A stretch of DNA of 10,276 bases, from the NCBI GenBank assembly GCA_934201655.1, contig CAKPXD010000044.1, forward strand, positions 1 through 10,276, written 5' to 3'. Positions within the stretch are counted from its first letter, which is position 1; each line of letters begins with the position of its first letter. The DNA is from an uncultured Streptococcus sp. Its GTDB lineage: Bacteria; Bacillota; Bacilli; Lactobacillales; Streptococcaceae. The translations under genes were made by a program, and so were the position numbers. The notes beneath the pieces were generated by a model. That model worked only from the letters and a program-made list of their open reading frames with translations. It made no database searches and was not told the origin of the DNA. This document shows positions 1 to 7,134 of this stretch, piece after piece.

Positions 1-116
1 TGGTTGAACAACAAATCCGTGACAAAGTCACAGACTTCCACTTGGATAACCTTGATGCTAAACACCTAGAAGCTGACATGGAAGATGGTGTTTTGGTCAT
101 TCGTGAAAAAGCCTAA
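1..116 (+). CDS. clpL: C-terminal end of a Clp-family ATPase, probably ClpL (5' part outside the window)
   Basis: An open frame enters from the left edge (first complete codon at base 3) and ends at TAA 114-116, giving 37 residues. It contains VEQQIRDKVTDFHLDN and ends DMEDGVLVIREKA. This pattern, a helix followed by a short strand 'DGVLVI' at the very end, is typical of the C-terminal D2-small domain of Hsp100/Clp ATPases. Such proteins form ATP-driven hexameric unfoldases or chaperones in the cytoplasm. The symbol rests mainly on synteny: in S. pneumoniae clpL lies just upstream of luxS in this arrangement. The ATPase motifs are outside the window, so ClpC or ClpE cannot be excluded from these residues alone. 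A hairpin terminator follows the stop codon. Confidence 0.7.
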   Translation, partial: VEQQIRDKVTDFHLDNLDAKHLEADMEDGVLVIREKA

Positions 117-133
117 ATCAAGATTTAGAAAAT

Positions 134-170
134 AAAAAAAGGAACCAGTTCAAAAGCTGGTTTCTTTTTT
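134..170. terminator. Bidirectional rho-independent terminator between clpL and luxS
   Basis: An A-tract (134-140) precedes an imperfect hairpin, GGAACCAGTT / AGCTGGTTTC with a CAAA loop, followed by TTTTTT (165-170). The A- and T-tracts flank the stem symmetrically, so it can end transcription of the clpL-like gene on the plus strand and of luxS on the minus strand. It sits 17 bases after the first stop and 4 bases beyond the luxS stop. Confidence 0.85.
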
Positions 171-174
171 ATTA

Positions 175-657
175 TTAGATGACATGACGTTCAAAGGCAT
201 CGTCTGAGATTCCTTGTTGGAGAATCAATTTTGCCCATTCTTTAGCTGAAAATAGGCTGTGATCCTTGTAGTTTCCGCAAGATTCAATAGTTGTTCCTGG
301 GACATCTTCCCAAGTTGTTGTTTCAGCGATTTCTTTCAATGAATCCTTGATGACAGCTGCGATTTCAGCGCTAGAATGGCGTCCCCACATAATCATATGG
401 AAACCTGTACGACAACCAAATGGTGAACAATCGATCATACCGTCGATGCGAGTACGGATTAGCTTAGCCAAGAGGTGCTCAATAGTATGAAGTCCAGCAG
501 TAGGGATAGAGTCCTCATTTGGTTGAACCAAGCGGATATCAAAGTTAGAAATGATATCTCCTTTCGGTCCAGTCTCTTCTCCAATCAATCGGACATAAGG
601 AGCTTTTACAATCGTATGATCTAGTTCAAAACTTTCAACAATAACTTCTTTTGACAT
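175..657 (-). CDS. luxS: S-ribosylhomocysteine lyase LuxS (autoinducer-2 synthesis)
   Basis: LuxS cleaves S-ribosylhomocysteine to homocysteine and DPD, the precursor of autoinducer-2. It works in the cytoplasmic activated-methyl cycle after the Pfs nucleosidase. The 160-residue protein is full family length and almost identical to the remembered pneumococcal enzyme. Visible motifs are the metal-binding HTIEH (H57, E60, H61), SPFGCRTGF with the active-site Cys at about 82, and SCGNY with the third metal ligand C127. The start is placed at MSKEV (ATG 655-657). The frame runs five codons further upstream to a TTG, but that stretch contains the ribosome binding site AAAGGA (663-668). The gene is transcribed alone, with its own promoter, and converges on the clpL-like gene. 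It diverges from aliA, whereas in S. pneumoniae dexB and the capsule genes separate the two. Confidence 0.97.
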   Translation of the reverse strand: MSKEVIVESFELDHTIVKAPYVRLIGEETGPKGDIISNFDIRLVQPNEDSIPTAGLHTIEHLLAKLIRTRIDGMIDCSPFGCRTGFHMIMWGRHSSAEIAAVIKDSLKEIAETTTWEDVPGTTIESCGNYKDHSLFSAKEWAKLILQQGISDDAFERHVI

Positions 658-689
658 GGTATTTCCTTTCAACTTTCTTCTTTCATTAT

Positions 690-718
690 ATCATAAAGAT
701 ATAGATGATAAATGTCAA
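690..718 (-). promoter_or_regulatory. Sigma-A promoter of luxS
   Basis: Read on the minus strand, a perfect -35 TTGACA (713-718) is followed after 17 bases by TATGAT (690-695, five of six consensus bases). A second -10-like TATAAT with an upstream TG (extended -10) overlaps it at 685-690, so the exact start could shift by about five bases. Transcription would begin near 683, leaving a leader of about 25 nt before the ATG. Confidence 0.75.
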
Positions 719-771
719 TGATTGAAATTTTCCTAAAAAGATTTTCAAATTAGAAATAGAGGAAGAAAATA

Positions 772-791
772 TTTTCAAATCAATTTGAAAA
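772..791. repeat. Perfect 9-bp inverted repeat upstream of aliA
   Basis: TTTTCAAAT (772-780) and ATTTGAAAA (783-791) are perfect inverted copies separated by CA, giving a 20-bp operator-like palindrome. The ten bases ATTTTCAAAT also occur directly repeated at 741-750, exactly 30 bp (about three helical turns) upstream. The palindrome abuts the CodY-like box and lies just upstream of the aliA -35. It has no T-tract and is not a terminator. A dimeric regulator or cooperative CodY binding is plausible but unproven. Confidence 0.55.
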
Positions 792-803
792 ATTCTGAAA
801 ATT
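789..803. promoter_or_regulatory. CodY-like box at the aliA promoter
   Basis: AAAATTCTGAAAATT matches 13 of 15 positions of the known CodY consensus AATTTTCWGAAAATT. It ends three bases before the -35 of the aliA promoter. CodY of low-GC Gram-positives binds such sites when branched-chain amino acids are plentiful and often represses peptide uptake genes. Repression of aliA in rich conditions is the natural inference. The match is seen directly; binding is not demonstrated. Confidence 0.6.
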
Positions 804-806
804 GTA

Positions 807-835
807 TTGACACATGGCTGAAAAGGGACTATAAT
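807..835 (+). promoter_or_regulatory. Consensus sigma-A promoter of aliA
   Basis: TTGACA (807-812) and TATAAT (830-835) are both perfect consensus hexamers with a 17-base spacer. Transcription should start near 842. The ribosome binding site AAAGGAG (850-856) follows, six bases before the ATG, so the leader is only about 20 nt. Such a strong promoter beside a CodY-like box suggests control mainly by repression. Confidence 0.9.
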
Positions 836-862
836 GTATAAAAAGTCATAAAGGAGTTTATT

Positions 863-2845
863 ATGAAATTTTCAAAAGTAATGGCCCTAGCAGGAGTGAC
901 TCTGTTAGCGTCAGGTGTTTTGGCAGCTTGTTCAGGTTCAGGCTCTAGTGCAAAAGGTGAGAAAACTTTTTCTTACGTTTATGAAACAGATCCAGACAGC
1001 CTCAACTATCTGACAACAGGTAAGGCTGCGGTTGCTAATATCACAAGTAATGTTGTTGACGGTTTGATGGAGAATGACCGTTACGGGAACTTCGTGCCAT
1101 CTATGGCAGAAGACTGGTCAGTATCTCAAGATGGTTTGACTTACACTTATACAATCCGTAAAGATGCTAAGTGGTACACTTCTGAAGGTGAAGAGTATGC
1201 ACCTGTGAAAGCTCAAGACTTTGTAACAGGTCTTAAATATGCAGCTGATAATAAGTCAGAAGCCCTTTATCTTGTTCAAGAATCTATTAAAGGTCTTGAC
1301 GCTTATGTCAAAGGTGAAGTAAAAGATTTCTCAGAAGTTGGAATCAAGGCAATTGATGATCAAACTGTTCAATACACTTTGAATAAACCAGAAACCTTCT
1401 GGAACTCTAAGACAACCATGGGTATTCTTGCACCAGTCAATGAAGAATTCCTTACTTCTAAAGGAAGTGACTTTGCCAAAGCAACTGATCCAAGCAGTAT
1501 TCTTTACAATGGTCCTTTCTTGTTGAAATCATTGGTAGCAAAATCTTCAGTAGAATTTGAGAAGAATCCAAACTACTGGGATAAGGATAATGTTCATATT
1601 GATAAAGTGAAACTATCATTCTGGGATGGTCAAGATACAGGCAAACTTGCAGATACCTTTAAGGATGGCGGCTTCTCAATGGCTCGTCTCTTCCCAACAA
1701 GTGCAGGATATCCTGAACTTGAAAAAGAGTTTAAGGATAACATTGTTTATACACCACAAGATTCTGCAACTTTCTTAGTTGGGACAAATATTGACCGTCA
1801 GTCTTACAAGTACACCTCTAAGACTACAGATGAGCAAAAAACTTCAACTAAAAAAGCTCTCCTAAACAAAGACTTCCGTCAAGCCATCGCCTTTGGTTTT
1901 GATAGAACAGCCTATGCTTCTCAAGTCAATGGAGAAAGCGGAGCAAGCAAACTTCTTCGTAACTTGTTCGTACCACCAACATTTGTTCAAGCAGATGGTA
2001 AAAACTTTGGTGAATTAGTTAAAGAAAAATTGGTAACCTATGGTGACGAGTGGAAAGATGTCAATCTAGATGACGCTCAAGATGGTCTATACAATCCTGA
2101 AAAAGCGAAAGCAGAATTTGCTAAAGCTAAGACAGCTCTCCAAGCAGAAGGCGTTCAATTCCCAATTCATTTGGATATGCCAGTTGACCAAACTAATACT
2201 ACAAAAGTTCAACGTGTTCAATCATTGAAACAATCGCTTGAAGCAACGTTAGGAACTGACAATGTTGTCATTGACATTCAACAACTTCAAAAAGATGAAG
2301 TCTTAAATGTTACCTACTTTGCTGAAACAGCTGCTGGAGAAGATTGGGATCTCTCAGATAACGTTGGATGGTCTCCAGACTACATCGACCCATCTACTTA
2401 TCTTGATATCATCAAACCATCTGTTGGTGAAAATACCAAGACTTATCTAGGATTTGATGCTGGTACAAACAACGCTGCTGCCAAACAAGTTGGTTTGGAA
2501 GATTACGAAAAGATGGTTGTTGAAGCTGGAAATGAAGACACAGATGTTTCAAAACGTTATGATAAATATGCTGCTGCCCAAGCTTGGTTGACAGATAGTG
2601 CTTTGATTATCCCAACAACTTCTCAAACTGGACGTCCAATGTTGTCTAAGATGGTACCATTCACCCTTCCATTTGCTTACTCAGGTAACAAGGGTATGAG
2701 TGAAGCCCTCTTGTACAAGTACCTTGAACTTCAAGATAAACCAGTAACTGCTGATGAATATCAAAAAGCTCAAGATAAATGGAAGAAAGAAAAAGAAGAA
2801 TCTAATAAAAAAGCGCAAGAAGATCTTGCAAACCATGTAAAATAA
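863..2845 (+). CDS. aliA: Oligopeptide ABC transporter substrate-binding lipoprotein AliA
   Basis: This is a membrane-anchored extracellular receptor that binds oligopeptides and hands them to the Ami permease (AmiCDEF), which is encoded elsewhere. The protein has 660 residues, the usual AliA length. It starts with a lipoprotein signal peptide: MKFSK, a hydrophobic core, then the lipobox LAAC with the lipidated Cys at residue 23, followed by a Ser/Gly linker. The rest is a family 5 solute-binding protein (SBP_bac_5). Examples are YETDPDSLNYL near the mature N-terminus, FGFDRTAYASQVNG in the middle and AGEDWDLSDNVGW around residue 490. The C-terminus (about 625-660) is a highly charged Lys/Glu/Gln helix. 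No permease or ATPase gene is adjacent, so it is an orphan receptor as in pneumococcus. AliB or AmiA are less likely on sequence and on the pbp1A neighbour. Peptide specificity cannot be read from the sequence. Confidence 0.95.
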   Translation: MKFSKVMALAGVTLLASGVLAACSGSGSSAKGEKTFSYVYETDPDSLNYLTTGKAAVANITSNVVDGLMENDRYGNFVPSMAEDWSVSQDGLTYTYTIRKDAKWYTSEGEEYAPVKAQDFVTGLKYAADNKSEALYLVQESIKGLDAYVKGEVKDFSEVGIKAIDDQTVQYTLNKPETFWNSKTTMGILAPVNEEFLTSKGSDFAKATDPSSILYNGPFLLKSLVAKSSVEFEKNPNYWDKDNVHIDKVKLSFWDGQDTGKLADTFKDGGFSMARLFPTSAGYPELEKEFKDNIVYTPQDSATFLVGTNIDRQSYKYTSKTTDEQKTSTKKALLNKDFRQAIAFGFDRTAYASQVNGESGASKLLRNLFVPPTFVQADGKNFGELVKEKLVTYGDEWKDVNLDDAQDGLYNPEKAKAEFAKAKTALQAEGVQFPIHLDMPVDQTNTTKVQRVQSLKQSLEATLGTDNVVIDIQQLQKDEVLNVTYFAETAAGEDWDLSDNVGWSPDYIDPSTYLDIIKPSVGENTKTYLGFDAGTNNAAAKQVGLEDYEKMVVEAGNEDTDVSKRYDKYAAAQAWLTDSALIIPTTSQTGRPMLSKMVPFTLPFAYSGNKGMSEALLYKYLELQDKPVTADEYQKAQDKWKKEKEESNKKAQEDLANHVK

Positions 2846-2879
2846 AAAAAGGTGGAGTTAGTAATTAACTCCACTTTTT
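2844..2879 (+). terminator. Rho-independent terminator of aliA
   Basis: The 9-bp stem GTGGAGTTA (2852-2860) / TAACTCCAC (2866-2874) has a five-base loop and is followed by TTTTT. An A-tract directly before the stem means it could also work in the opposite direction as a backup for pbp1A. It lies just after the aliA TAA. Confidence 0.9.
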
Positions 2880-2885
2880 CATTAA

Positions 2886-2920
2886 TAAAAGACCTAGGAA
2901 GATGTTTTCTAGGTCTTTTA
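2886..2920 (-). terminator. Rho-independent terminator of the recU-pbp1A operon
   Basis: The 12-bp perfect stem TAAAAGACCTAG (2886-2897) / CTAGGTCTTTTA (2909-2920) has an 11-base loop. It begins four bases beyond the pbp1A stop codon. On the minus strand the stem ends in a T-rich stretch (CTTTTATTAAT). Together with the neighbouring aliA hairpin it insulates the two convergent units. Confidence 0.85.
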
Positions 2921-2923
2921 AGA

Positions 2924-5059
2924 TTATTGTTGTCCTTGAGGATTTTGCTGAGGATTTTGATTTGTATTTGGAGCAGTTGGATTCTGCGCTGTATTTGGGC
3001 TAGTAGTTTCAGCTACTGTAGTTTGATTTTCAGTAGTCGTACTAGCAGGTGCTTCTGTTGTTGTAACCTGCTGGGTTGTTTGAGGAACCCAGCTATTACG
3101 AGCACCATTTTTAAAGACGTATTCACCATTGCGATACAAACCTTCAGGCATTGTCCAATCACCTGGGTTATCATCCTCTGAGAGATAAGCCATCATTGAG
3201 CGGTAGATGTTTGCAGCTACTCTAAATTCATCTCCTACGATTGGAGTGAGACGGTTTGAATAACCGGTCCAAACGGCCATTGAATATTTGCGGGTATATC
3301 CTACAAACGATTCATCAGGTGCGACATAATCGTATCTCTTAATGTAATTTTCAATTTCATCATCTGTATAGTTTGAAGTACCAGTCTTACCAGCTTGTGG
3401 TAACCATGACATGTAAGCTCCACGACCTGTTCCGTAGGTTAATACGGTTTTCATCATTTCTGTCATCATATAGGCGGTCGTCTCTTTCATGGCACGTGAG
3501 CCAGGATCAGAGTACTCTTTTGAACTACCGTCACTAAAGACAATCTTGTTGATATACATTGGTTTATGGTAGATACCACCGTTAGCAAAAGCAGCGTAAG
3601 CAGCAGCCATTTTCTCACTACTTGCTCCGTACTTTTTGTTTGACTCAGTCGTGTTACTTGAAATAGCGTTGGCATAGTGCATATCCGGATAGTCAATACC
3701 TAAACCATTCAAGAAAGTCTTGGCTTTGTCTAAACCAACCTTTTCAAGTGTTTCAACGGCAGGTACGTTACGCGATTGTTGGATTGCATATTGTAGTGTG
3801 ATGTTTCCATAGTATGCTTTATCCCAGTTATAAAGAGGAATATCTGTTCCAGGATAGTTATAAGGGGCATCTTTTATGATTGCTGCGGTAGAGTCGTAAA
3901 TTCCGTATTCAAGTGCAGGTGCATAATCTGTGATTGGTTTCATACTAGAACCCCAGTCACGGTTGGTTTCAACGGCCTGATTGAGTCCGAAGGATACATT
4001 GCTTGACTGGTGTCTTGAACCAAGCTGAGCAATAACTTTACCATTTGTAACGTCTACGATAGTAGAAGCTGCTTGAAGTTCATCATCCGGATAATAAACA
4101 TACTCATCTGTGTTGTAGACATCCCAAAGACGCTTTTGAACATCTTGGTCCACATTGGTGTAGACGTCCATACCAGTAGTCAAGAGGTTGTAACCTGTTT
4201 CGTTTTCAACTTGTTCAATGACTTCTTTAAGGTAATTGTCTAAGTAAGGAGGGTAGCTGTTACTTCCTTTGAGGCTTTGTAAACCATCAGTGATAGGTGT
4301 ATTTATAGCTGTTTCGTATTGCTCGGATGTGAGATAGCCTTGATTTTGCATCTCTGATAGGACTAGATTGCGACGTTCAGTGGCTTCTTCTGGGTGAGAA
4401 TAAGGGTCGTATTGGTTCGGTGCTTGAGGCATTCCAGCGAGCAGTGCAAGTTGTGGAATAGACAAATCTTTTAAGTCTTTACCATAGTAGTTTTGCGCTG
4501 CAGTCTGCATACCATAGTTACCATTTGACATGTATACCTTATTGATGTAATATGTCAAGATTTCTTGTTTGGTGGCAGTTCTTTCAAGCTGAATAGCGAG
4601 CCAAGCTTCCTGAGCCTTACGAGAGATTGTTTGATCTGACGAAGATGTTGAGAAATAAGTTAGCTTAATCAACTGCTGCGTCAAGGTTGAACCACCTTGG
4701 AGGCCACCTCTACTAGTTAAGTTTCGCAGGAAAGCTCCAGCTATTCGAATGCTATCGATTCCTCTATGGTTAAAAAAACGGTGATCCTCGATAGAGACAA
4801 TTGCATTGACTAGTTCAATAGGAATTTCATTGCTTTGAGCATTGACACGGCGCTCTGCTCCTAAGTCAGCAATCAATTCGTTTTTACTGTCGTAAATCTT
4901 ACTTGAAGTTGTTGCTACCAGTTTGCTTTCAGAAAGTTCTGGTGCTTTAGATACGTAGTAGAAAAAGACACTTCCACCAATCAATATCGAAGCGATAAAG
5001 GCTACTAAGATTCCAATCCCTAGATATTTAGCGATGCGCCAGATAAGTTGTTTGTTCAT
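2924..5059 (-). CDS. pbp1A: Class A penicillin-binding protein 1a (bifunctional transglycosylase/transpeptidase)
   Basis: PBP1a polymerises lipid II into glycan strands and cross-links stem peptides at the outer membrane face. The 711-residue protein has one N-terminal membrane anchor (about 10-36). A GT51 transglycosylase domain follows, with EDHRFF (catalytic E91), GGSTLTQQ (122-129) and RKAQEAWLA. The transpeptidase domain has SSMK (catalytic S371), SRN (429-431) and KTGT (558-561). The tail from about 660 is rich in Thr, Gln, Asn and Pro. Numbering is one higher than strain R6 because of an extra residue near 118. Two positions are notable. SSMK replaces STMK (R6 T371S), and RYDY (575-578) replaces TSQF; changes at both sites are associated with reduced beta-lactam affinity in pneumococcal mosaic alleles. 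The ATG overlaps the recU stop by 4 bp (ATGA), indicating translational coupling. A terminator follows. Confidence 0.97.
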   Translation of the reverse strand: MNKQLIWRIAKYLGIGILVAFIASILIGGSVFFYYVSKAPELSESKLVATTSSKIYDSKNELIADLGAERRVNAQSNEIPIELVNAIVSIEDHRFFNHRGIDSIRIAGAFLRNLTSRGGLQGGSTLTQQLIKLTYFSTSSSDQTISRKAQEAWLAIQLERTATKQEILTYYINKVYMSNGNYGMQTAAQNYYGKDLKDLSIPQLALLAGMPQAPNQYDPYSHPEEATERRNLVLSEMQNQGYLTSEQYETAINTPITDGLQSLKGSNSYPPYLDNYLKEVIEQVENETGYNLLTTGMDVYTNVDQDVQKRLWDVYNTDEYVYYPDDELQAASTIVDVTNGKVIAQLGSRHQSSNVSFGLNQAVETNRDWGSSMKPITDYAPALEYGIYDSTAAIIKDAPYNYPGTDIPLYNWDKAYYGNITLQYAIQQSRNVPAVETLEKVGLDKAKTFLNGLGIDYPDMHYANAISSNTTESNKKYGASSEKMAAAYAAFANGGIYHKPMYINKIVFSDGSSKEYSDPGSRAMKETTAYMMTEMMKTVLTYGTGRGAYMSWLPQAGKTGTSNYTDDEIENYIKRYDYVAPDESFVGYTRKYSMAVWTGYSNRLTPIVGDEFRVAANIYRSMMAYLSEDDNPGDWTMPEGLYRNGEYVFKNGARNSWVPQTTQQVTTTEAPASTTTENQTTVAETTSPNTAQNPTAPNTNQNPQQNPQGQQ

Positions 5060-5652
5060 ATTGTTTTACCACCTAGTAAATGTTGTTTGACGATATCGAG
5101 ATAAGGTATTTGAGGAAAGGCTTGTTGTTCAATTATAAAACCGTGCTCTCGGATATAATCAAGCGGCATTGATTTTTTCCCCATATCCTGATGATAAAAA
5201 CGGATGAGGTCAATTGCCGGTAATAAATATGTTTCCTGATAAGAAGAAAAATGGATTAGGACGAAGCAAATTCCCTTTTGTTCAAGAACCTGTTCCATAT
5301 GCTGTATCTGATGAGAATGGAAGTTCTTCATCGGGAAAGCATTTTTTTGTCTGGTTTCTTTTGCTTCGAAATCAATGTAAAATCCTTCATAAACACCCGA
5401 GTAGTCAGTAGTTGAAGCTTGTCTGAAATAGGCTTCAACAATTTTAGCGCGACTCCGTTGAGGGTAGTCGACCCGAACAATCTGAACTGGGGTTGGCTTT
5501 TTGTGAATGACTGCTATTCCATGTGATAGATAGTAGTCATTGGTAGCATTAATCATCTTTTCAAAGCTCATACCTCGATTTGCGAAATTTTTAGTTTGAG
5601 GTAGAGAAGTTTTGCTTGGTTTAGATGAAAGTTTATGTGGATAGTTGACCAT
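5056..5652 (-). CDS. recU: Holliday junction resolvase RecU
   Basis: RecU cuts four-way DNA junctions during recombinational repair and chromosome segregation; it is the Firmicutes counterpart of RuvC. The protein has 198 residues, normal for the family. NRGMSFE (25-31) is the conserved N-terminal motif. The nuclease core carries TTDYSG (D83) and YIDFEAKET (D94, E96, K98), matching the D...ExK metal site of the restriction-endonuclease-like fold. [13 protein letters not shown] (107-119) is the conserved stretch after it. The ATG at 5650-5652 is preceded by a strong AGGAGG site. The gene is first in an operon with pbp1A (ATGA overlap), the pairing seen in many Firmicutes, so resolvase and wall synthase are co-expressed. 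It diverges from ypsA. Confidence 0.95.
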   Translation of the reverse strand: MVNYPHKLSSKPSKTSLPQTKNFANRGMSFEKMINATNDYYLSHGIAVIHKKPTPVQIVRVDYPQRSRAKIVEAYFRQASTTDYSGVYEGFYIDFEAKETRQKNAFPMKNFHSHQIQHMEQVLEQKGICFVLIHFSSYQETYLLPAIDLIRFYHQDMGKKSMPLDYIREHGFIIEQQAFPQIPYLDIVKQHLLGGKTI

Positions 5653-5684
5653 AGTCCTCCTTATTGGTACAATAACATCACTCT

Positions 5685-5693
5685 ATTATACCA
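5685..5693 (-). promoter_or_regulatory. Extended -10 promoter of recU-pbp1A
   Basis: On the minus strand TGGTATAAT (TGn plus a perfect -10) lies 32 bases upstream of the recU ATG, predicting a start near 5678. No good -35 hexamer is visible at 16-18 bp, which suits an extended -10 promoter. On the plus strand TATTAT occupies nearly the same bases (5684-5689) and could serve ypsA, but it also lacks a clear -35. Confidence 0.6.
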
Positions 5694-5719
5694 CAAAGGT
5701 TTTCAGAAAGGGTGAAAAA

Positions 5720-6247
5720 ATGCATACAGCCTTGGTTTTGGGATACTCAGCTTTTGATTTGGGAGTGTTTAATGAAAAGGACATTCGCTTAAAAATTATC
5801 AAAAAAGCTATTCGTAGAGATTTGGAAAGAATGGTTGAGGAAGGGTTGCAATGGCTAGTATTTACAGGTTCTCTTGGTTTTGAACATTGGGTTTTAGAAG
5901 TCGCCAAGGAAATGAAAGATGACTATGGATTCCAACTAGCGACTATTTTTGATTTTGAAACACATGGCTCGAATTGGAATGAAGCAAATCAGATCAAATT
6001 GAGTGATTTTAAACAGGTCGATTTTATAAAGTATGCCTATCCGACTTATGAGCATAAAGGTCAATTGAGAGATTACCAGATTTTTTTACTTGAAAATACA
6101 GATGGATCCTATCTTTTTTATGATCAAGAAAACGAAACAAAACTGAGATTTTTTTACGAACTGATGAAAAAGAAAGACAACTATATTACAAAAAGATTAA
6201 CATTTGAGGATTTAAACGAAATAGCCGAAAATTTTTCCGAAAATTGA
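5720..6247 (+). CDS. ypsA: YpsA/DUF1273 family protein of the SLOG superfamily
   Basis: The 175-residue cytoplasmic protein is of usual family length, with no signal peptide or membrane segment. Near the N-terminus it has [13 protein letters not shown]. Around residues 50-60 follows [15 protein letters not shown], a Gly-containing loop of the Rossmann-like SLOG fold thought to bind a nucleotide-type ligand. The biochemical activity of the family is not established. B. subtilis and staphylococcal YpsA have been linked to cell division, and the gene lies beside gpsB there as here. The start is ATG 5720 with AAAGGGTG (5707-5714) upstream. The frame stays open 25 codons further, but that extension crosses the recU promoter and has no ribosome binding site. 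The C-terminus is encoded by a small tandem repeat (CCGAAAATT at 6225 and 6237), so it reads ENFSEN. Confidence 0.88.
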   Translation: MHTALVLGYSAFDLGVFNEKDIRLKIIKKAIRRDLERMVEEGLQWLVFTGSLGFEHWVLEVAKEMKDDYGFQLATIFDFETHGSNWNEANQIKLSDFKQVDFIKYAYPTYEHKGQLRDYQIFLLENTDGSYLFYDQENETKLRFFYELMKKKDNYITKRLTFEDLNEIAENFSEN

Positions 6248-6257
6248 GGCTTTGACC

Positions 6258-6287
6258 TTGCTTTTTGTTTGCCTTTTTTTATATAAT
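6258..6287 (+). promoter_or_regulatory. Possible promoter of gpsB
   Basis: A perfect TATAAT (6282-6287) lies 30 bases before the gpsB ATG. The best -35 at acceptable spacing is a weak TTGCTT (6258-6263, 18 bp). A better TTGACC (6252-6257) is too far away at 24 bp. The intervening T-rich stretch may help. I see no terminator after ypsA, so read-through into gpsB is also likely. Confidence 0.45.
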
Positions 6288-6316
6288 AATACTAGTAACT
6301 GAGAATGGAGAGAGAC

Positions 6317-6652
6317 ATGGCAAGTATTATTTTTACAGCAAAAGATATTTTTGAGCAGGATTTTGGAAGAGAAGTACGTGGATACAGTAAAGCAGAGGTA
6401 GATGAATTCTTAGATGACGTTATCAAGGATTATGAAACTTATGCAGCGTTGGTTAAATCATTGCGCTTGGAAGTCGCAGAATTGAAAGAACAATTGGCGA
6501 ACAAACCTCAAGTGGAACCTGTATCTGTAACGTCTGAGCCGGCTGAGCTTGGAAGTACGACTTCTATGACTAACTTTGATATCTTGAAACGCTTGAATCG
6601 TCTTGAAAAAGAAGTATTTGGCAAACAAATCGTAGAAAATTCTGATTTCTAA
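6317..6652 (+). CDS. gpsB: Cell division regulator GpsB
   Basis: GpsB is a DivIVA-like cytoplasmic adaptor that docks penicillin-binding proteins and other wall enzymes at the division site. In streptococci it balances septal and peripheral growth together with the kinase StkP. The protein has 111 residues. The N-terminal DivIVA-like coiled coil contains [19 protein letters not shown]23, V28, D29, L32 and D33 sit in the groove known to hold PBP tails. A variable linker (about 67-85) leads to the conserved C-terminal trimerisation helix [19 protein letters not shown]. The start is MASII (ATG 6317) because GGAGAG lies upstream at 6307-6312. An in-frame ATG at 6305 overlaps that site and would add MERD. 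The neighbours ypsA and rnpB match the conserved Firmicutes order. Confidence 0.96.
   Translation: MASIIFTAKDIFEQDFGREVRGYSKAEVDEFLDDVIKDYETYAALVKSLRLEVAELKEQLANKPQVEPVSVTSEPAELGSTTSMTNFDILKRLNRLEKEVFGKQIVENSDF
6618..6646 (+). promoter_or_regulatory. Possible rnpB promoter inside the end of gpsB
   Basis: Only about a dozen bases separate the gpsB stop from the RNase P RNA, so an rnpB promoter would have to lie within gpsB. TTGGCA (6618-6623, five of six) and TCTGAT (6641-6646, four of six) are 17 bases apart and predict a start near 6653. Transcription from gpsB with later processing is the alternative. Confidence 0.35.
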
Positions 6653-6664
6653 GAATCATACAGT

Positions 6665-7062
6665 TGTGCAATTTTTGGATAATCGCGTGGAGAGTTTATC
6701 TTTTCATGAGGAAAGTCCATGCTAGCACAGGCTGTGATGCCTGTAGTGTTTGTGCTAGGCGAAACCATAAGCCTAGGGACGAGAAATCGTTACGGCGAGT
6801 GAATAGACTAAGTTTTCGGATATGTTTTAGTAGCTCTGAAAGTGCCACAGTGACGAAGTCTCTCTGGAAACAGAGAGAGTGGAACGCGGTAAACCCCTCA
6901 AGCTAGCAACCCAAATTTTGGTCGGGGCATGGAGTGCGCGGAAACGAACGTAGTACTCTGACTGCTAGCAGTTTCTAGCTGTTAGTGGTAGACAGATGAT
7001 TATCGAAAGAAGTGGTCCTAGTCACTTCTGGAACAAAACATGGCTTATAGAAAATTGCATAT
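6665..7062 (+). ncRNA. rnpB: RNase P RNA, type B
   Basis: This is the catalytic RNA of RNase P, which removes 5' leaders from pre-tRNAs. The roughly 400-nt length and the features fit the Bacillus-type (B) fold. GAGGAAAGTCC (6708-6718) is the universal 5' strand of P4. ACAAAACATGGCTTATAG (7033-7050) matches the conserved 3' partner region. The ends pair as helix P1: GTGCAATTTT (6666-6675) with AAAATTGCAT (7051-7060). Other visible hairpins include CTCTCT / AGAGAG near 6860-6880. The position between gpsB and the rlmL homologue is the same as in other Firmicutes. The ends are set from P1 and may be off by a few bases. A terminator follows at once. The frames crossing this stretch are not genes. 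Confidence 0.95.
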
Positions 7063-7099
7063 AGGTTGGGGCTGAGAAATTTTCTCAACCTCATTTTTT
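7063..7099 (+). terminator. Rho-independent terminator of rnpB
   Basis: AGGTTGGG (7063-7070) pairs with CTCAACCT (7084-7091), including one G-U pair, and TTTTTT follows at 7094-7099. The inner sequence TGAGAAATTTTCTCA (7073-7087) can form a competing hairpin. The stem begins just after P1 of the RNase P RNA. Confidence 0.75.
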
Positions 7100-7118
7100 A
7101 AAGGTGAACAAGAGAAAG

Positions 7119-7130
7119 GTCTTTAAAGAC
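7119..7130. repeat. Perfect 12-bp palindrome in the rlmL leader
   Basis: GTCTTTAAAGAC lies between the only good Shine-Dalgarno-like sequence (AGAAAGG, 7113-7119) and the rlmL ATG at 7135. As RNA it could form a 4-bp hairpin with a UUAA loop. No other function is visible. Confidence 0.5.
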
Positions 7131-7134
7131 TGAC

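Noticed and set aside
2852..3181. Plus-strand open frame of 109 codons after aliA
   Set aside because: It covers both terminators and the antisense of the pbp1A low-complexity tail, with a Leu/Cys/Ser-rich translation typical of a shadow and no real ribosome binding site context.
5645..5719. N-terminal 25-codon extension of ypsA
   Set aside because: It overlaps the recU start and the recU promoter and lacks a ribosome binding site; the family starts at [10 protein letters not shown], which has AAAGGGTG upstream.
6225..6245. Repeat CCGAAAATT x2 at the end of ypsA as a terminator
   Set aside because: It is a direct repeat, not an inverted one, so it cannot form a terminator hairpin; it simply encodes ENFSEN.
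6664..6906. Plus-strand open frame of 80 codons after gpsB
   Set aside because: It lies wholly inside the RNase P RNA, whose conserved P4 and P1 elements explain the sequence.
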